From assembly GCA_947630635.1 (NCBI GenBank), contig CANRIJ010000092.1:1-6132 (forward strand): a stretch of DNA of 6,132 nucleotides. Direction: 5' to 3'. The position numbers were made by a program, and so were the translations under genes. This DNA comes from an uncultured Spirochaetaceae bacterium (GTDB lineage Bacteria; Spirochaetota; Spirochaetia; Sphaerochaetales; Sphaerochaetaceae). This document shows positions 5,980 through 6,132 of the stretch, piece by piece. Positions within the stretch are counted from its first letter, which is position 1. Each line of letters starts with the position of its first letter. The notes below the pieces were generated by a model, which was not told where the DNA came from, made no database searches, and saw only the letters and a program-made list of their open reading frames with translations.

Positions 5980-6132
5980 TATCCTCCTATTTATGATTAT
6001 TTCCAAACATTAATTTTCGCCATTTTGCAAAACTTTCACATATAGCTTGTTTCCTCTCTTCCCATAGGGCACCCGGGGAAACTTCCGCTTTCACAAATCA
6101 GGGCCAGATAAATCCATGCATTCCAAATACAT
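5980..6132. other. No supportable gene to the window end
   Basis: Both strands were read and no frame is convincing. On the minus strand a 13-codon open stretch enters from the right edge and ends at TGA 6091-6093. A 35-codon GTG-initiated frame (6094 to 5987) has no ribosome site. The DNA contains a palindrome TTTTGCAAAA at 6023-6032, an 8-base direct repeat CTTTCACA at 6033-6040 and 6088-6095, and a GC-rich patch around 6066-6080. Any gene using this region starts or ends beyond the window. Confidence 0.5.

Noticed and set aside
5987..6094. 35-codon minus-strand frame with GTG start
   Set aside because: No ribosome site, no recognisable motif, and a length expected by chance.

Overview
The window reads as a bacterial chromosome segment, most likely from a spirochaete of the Sphaerochaeta/Treponema kind. 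The main evidence is a pheS-pheT operon encoding a phenylalanyl-tRNA synthetase of the archaeal/eukaryotic type. Spirochaetes are a bacterial group known to carry this type, and the surrounding signals (Shine-Dalgarno sites, U-tract terminators, lipobox signal peptides) are bacterial. Coding strands are very purine-rich, with GAG for Glu and AGA/AGG for Arg, and this bias runs through all the genes. The species call is inference.

Layout: (1) 1-174 is the 3' end of an unrecognised plus-strand gene. (2) 226-4001 is pheS followed by pheT, overlapping by one base, with a good Shine-Dalgarno site before each and an intrinsic terminator at 4021-4052. (3) 4185-5279, on the minus strand, is a BtuF/FhuD-like substrate-binding lipoprotein of an ABC importer. 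It has its own terminator (4136-4162), which faces the pheT terminator. (4) 5280-5440 is an AT-rich divergent intergenic region with candidate promoters and an inverted repeat. (5) 5441-5944 is a small plus-strand lipoprotein of unknown function with a GTG start and no visible Shine-Dalgarno. (6) 5945-6132 has no gene I can support.

How the genes fit together: PheS and PheT form the synthetase that charges tRNA-Phe. The two lipoproteins are probably exported and membrane-anchored, and nothing in the sequence ties them to the synthetase. The binding protein has no permease or ATPase gene beside it in this window, so its partners must be encoded elsewhere.

The most notable observation is the C-terminus of PheT. 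After the usual archaeal-type beta-subunit body (about residues 1-565) and a charged linker, it carries a roughly 160-residue EMAPII/Trbp111-type tRNA-binding domain. That domain is normally found on MetRS, eukaryotic TyrRS or free-standing proteins. I see no CRISPR array, tRNA, rRNA, insertion sequence or obvious new defence system here.
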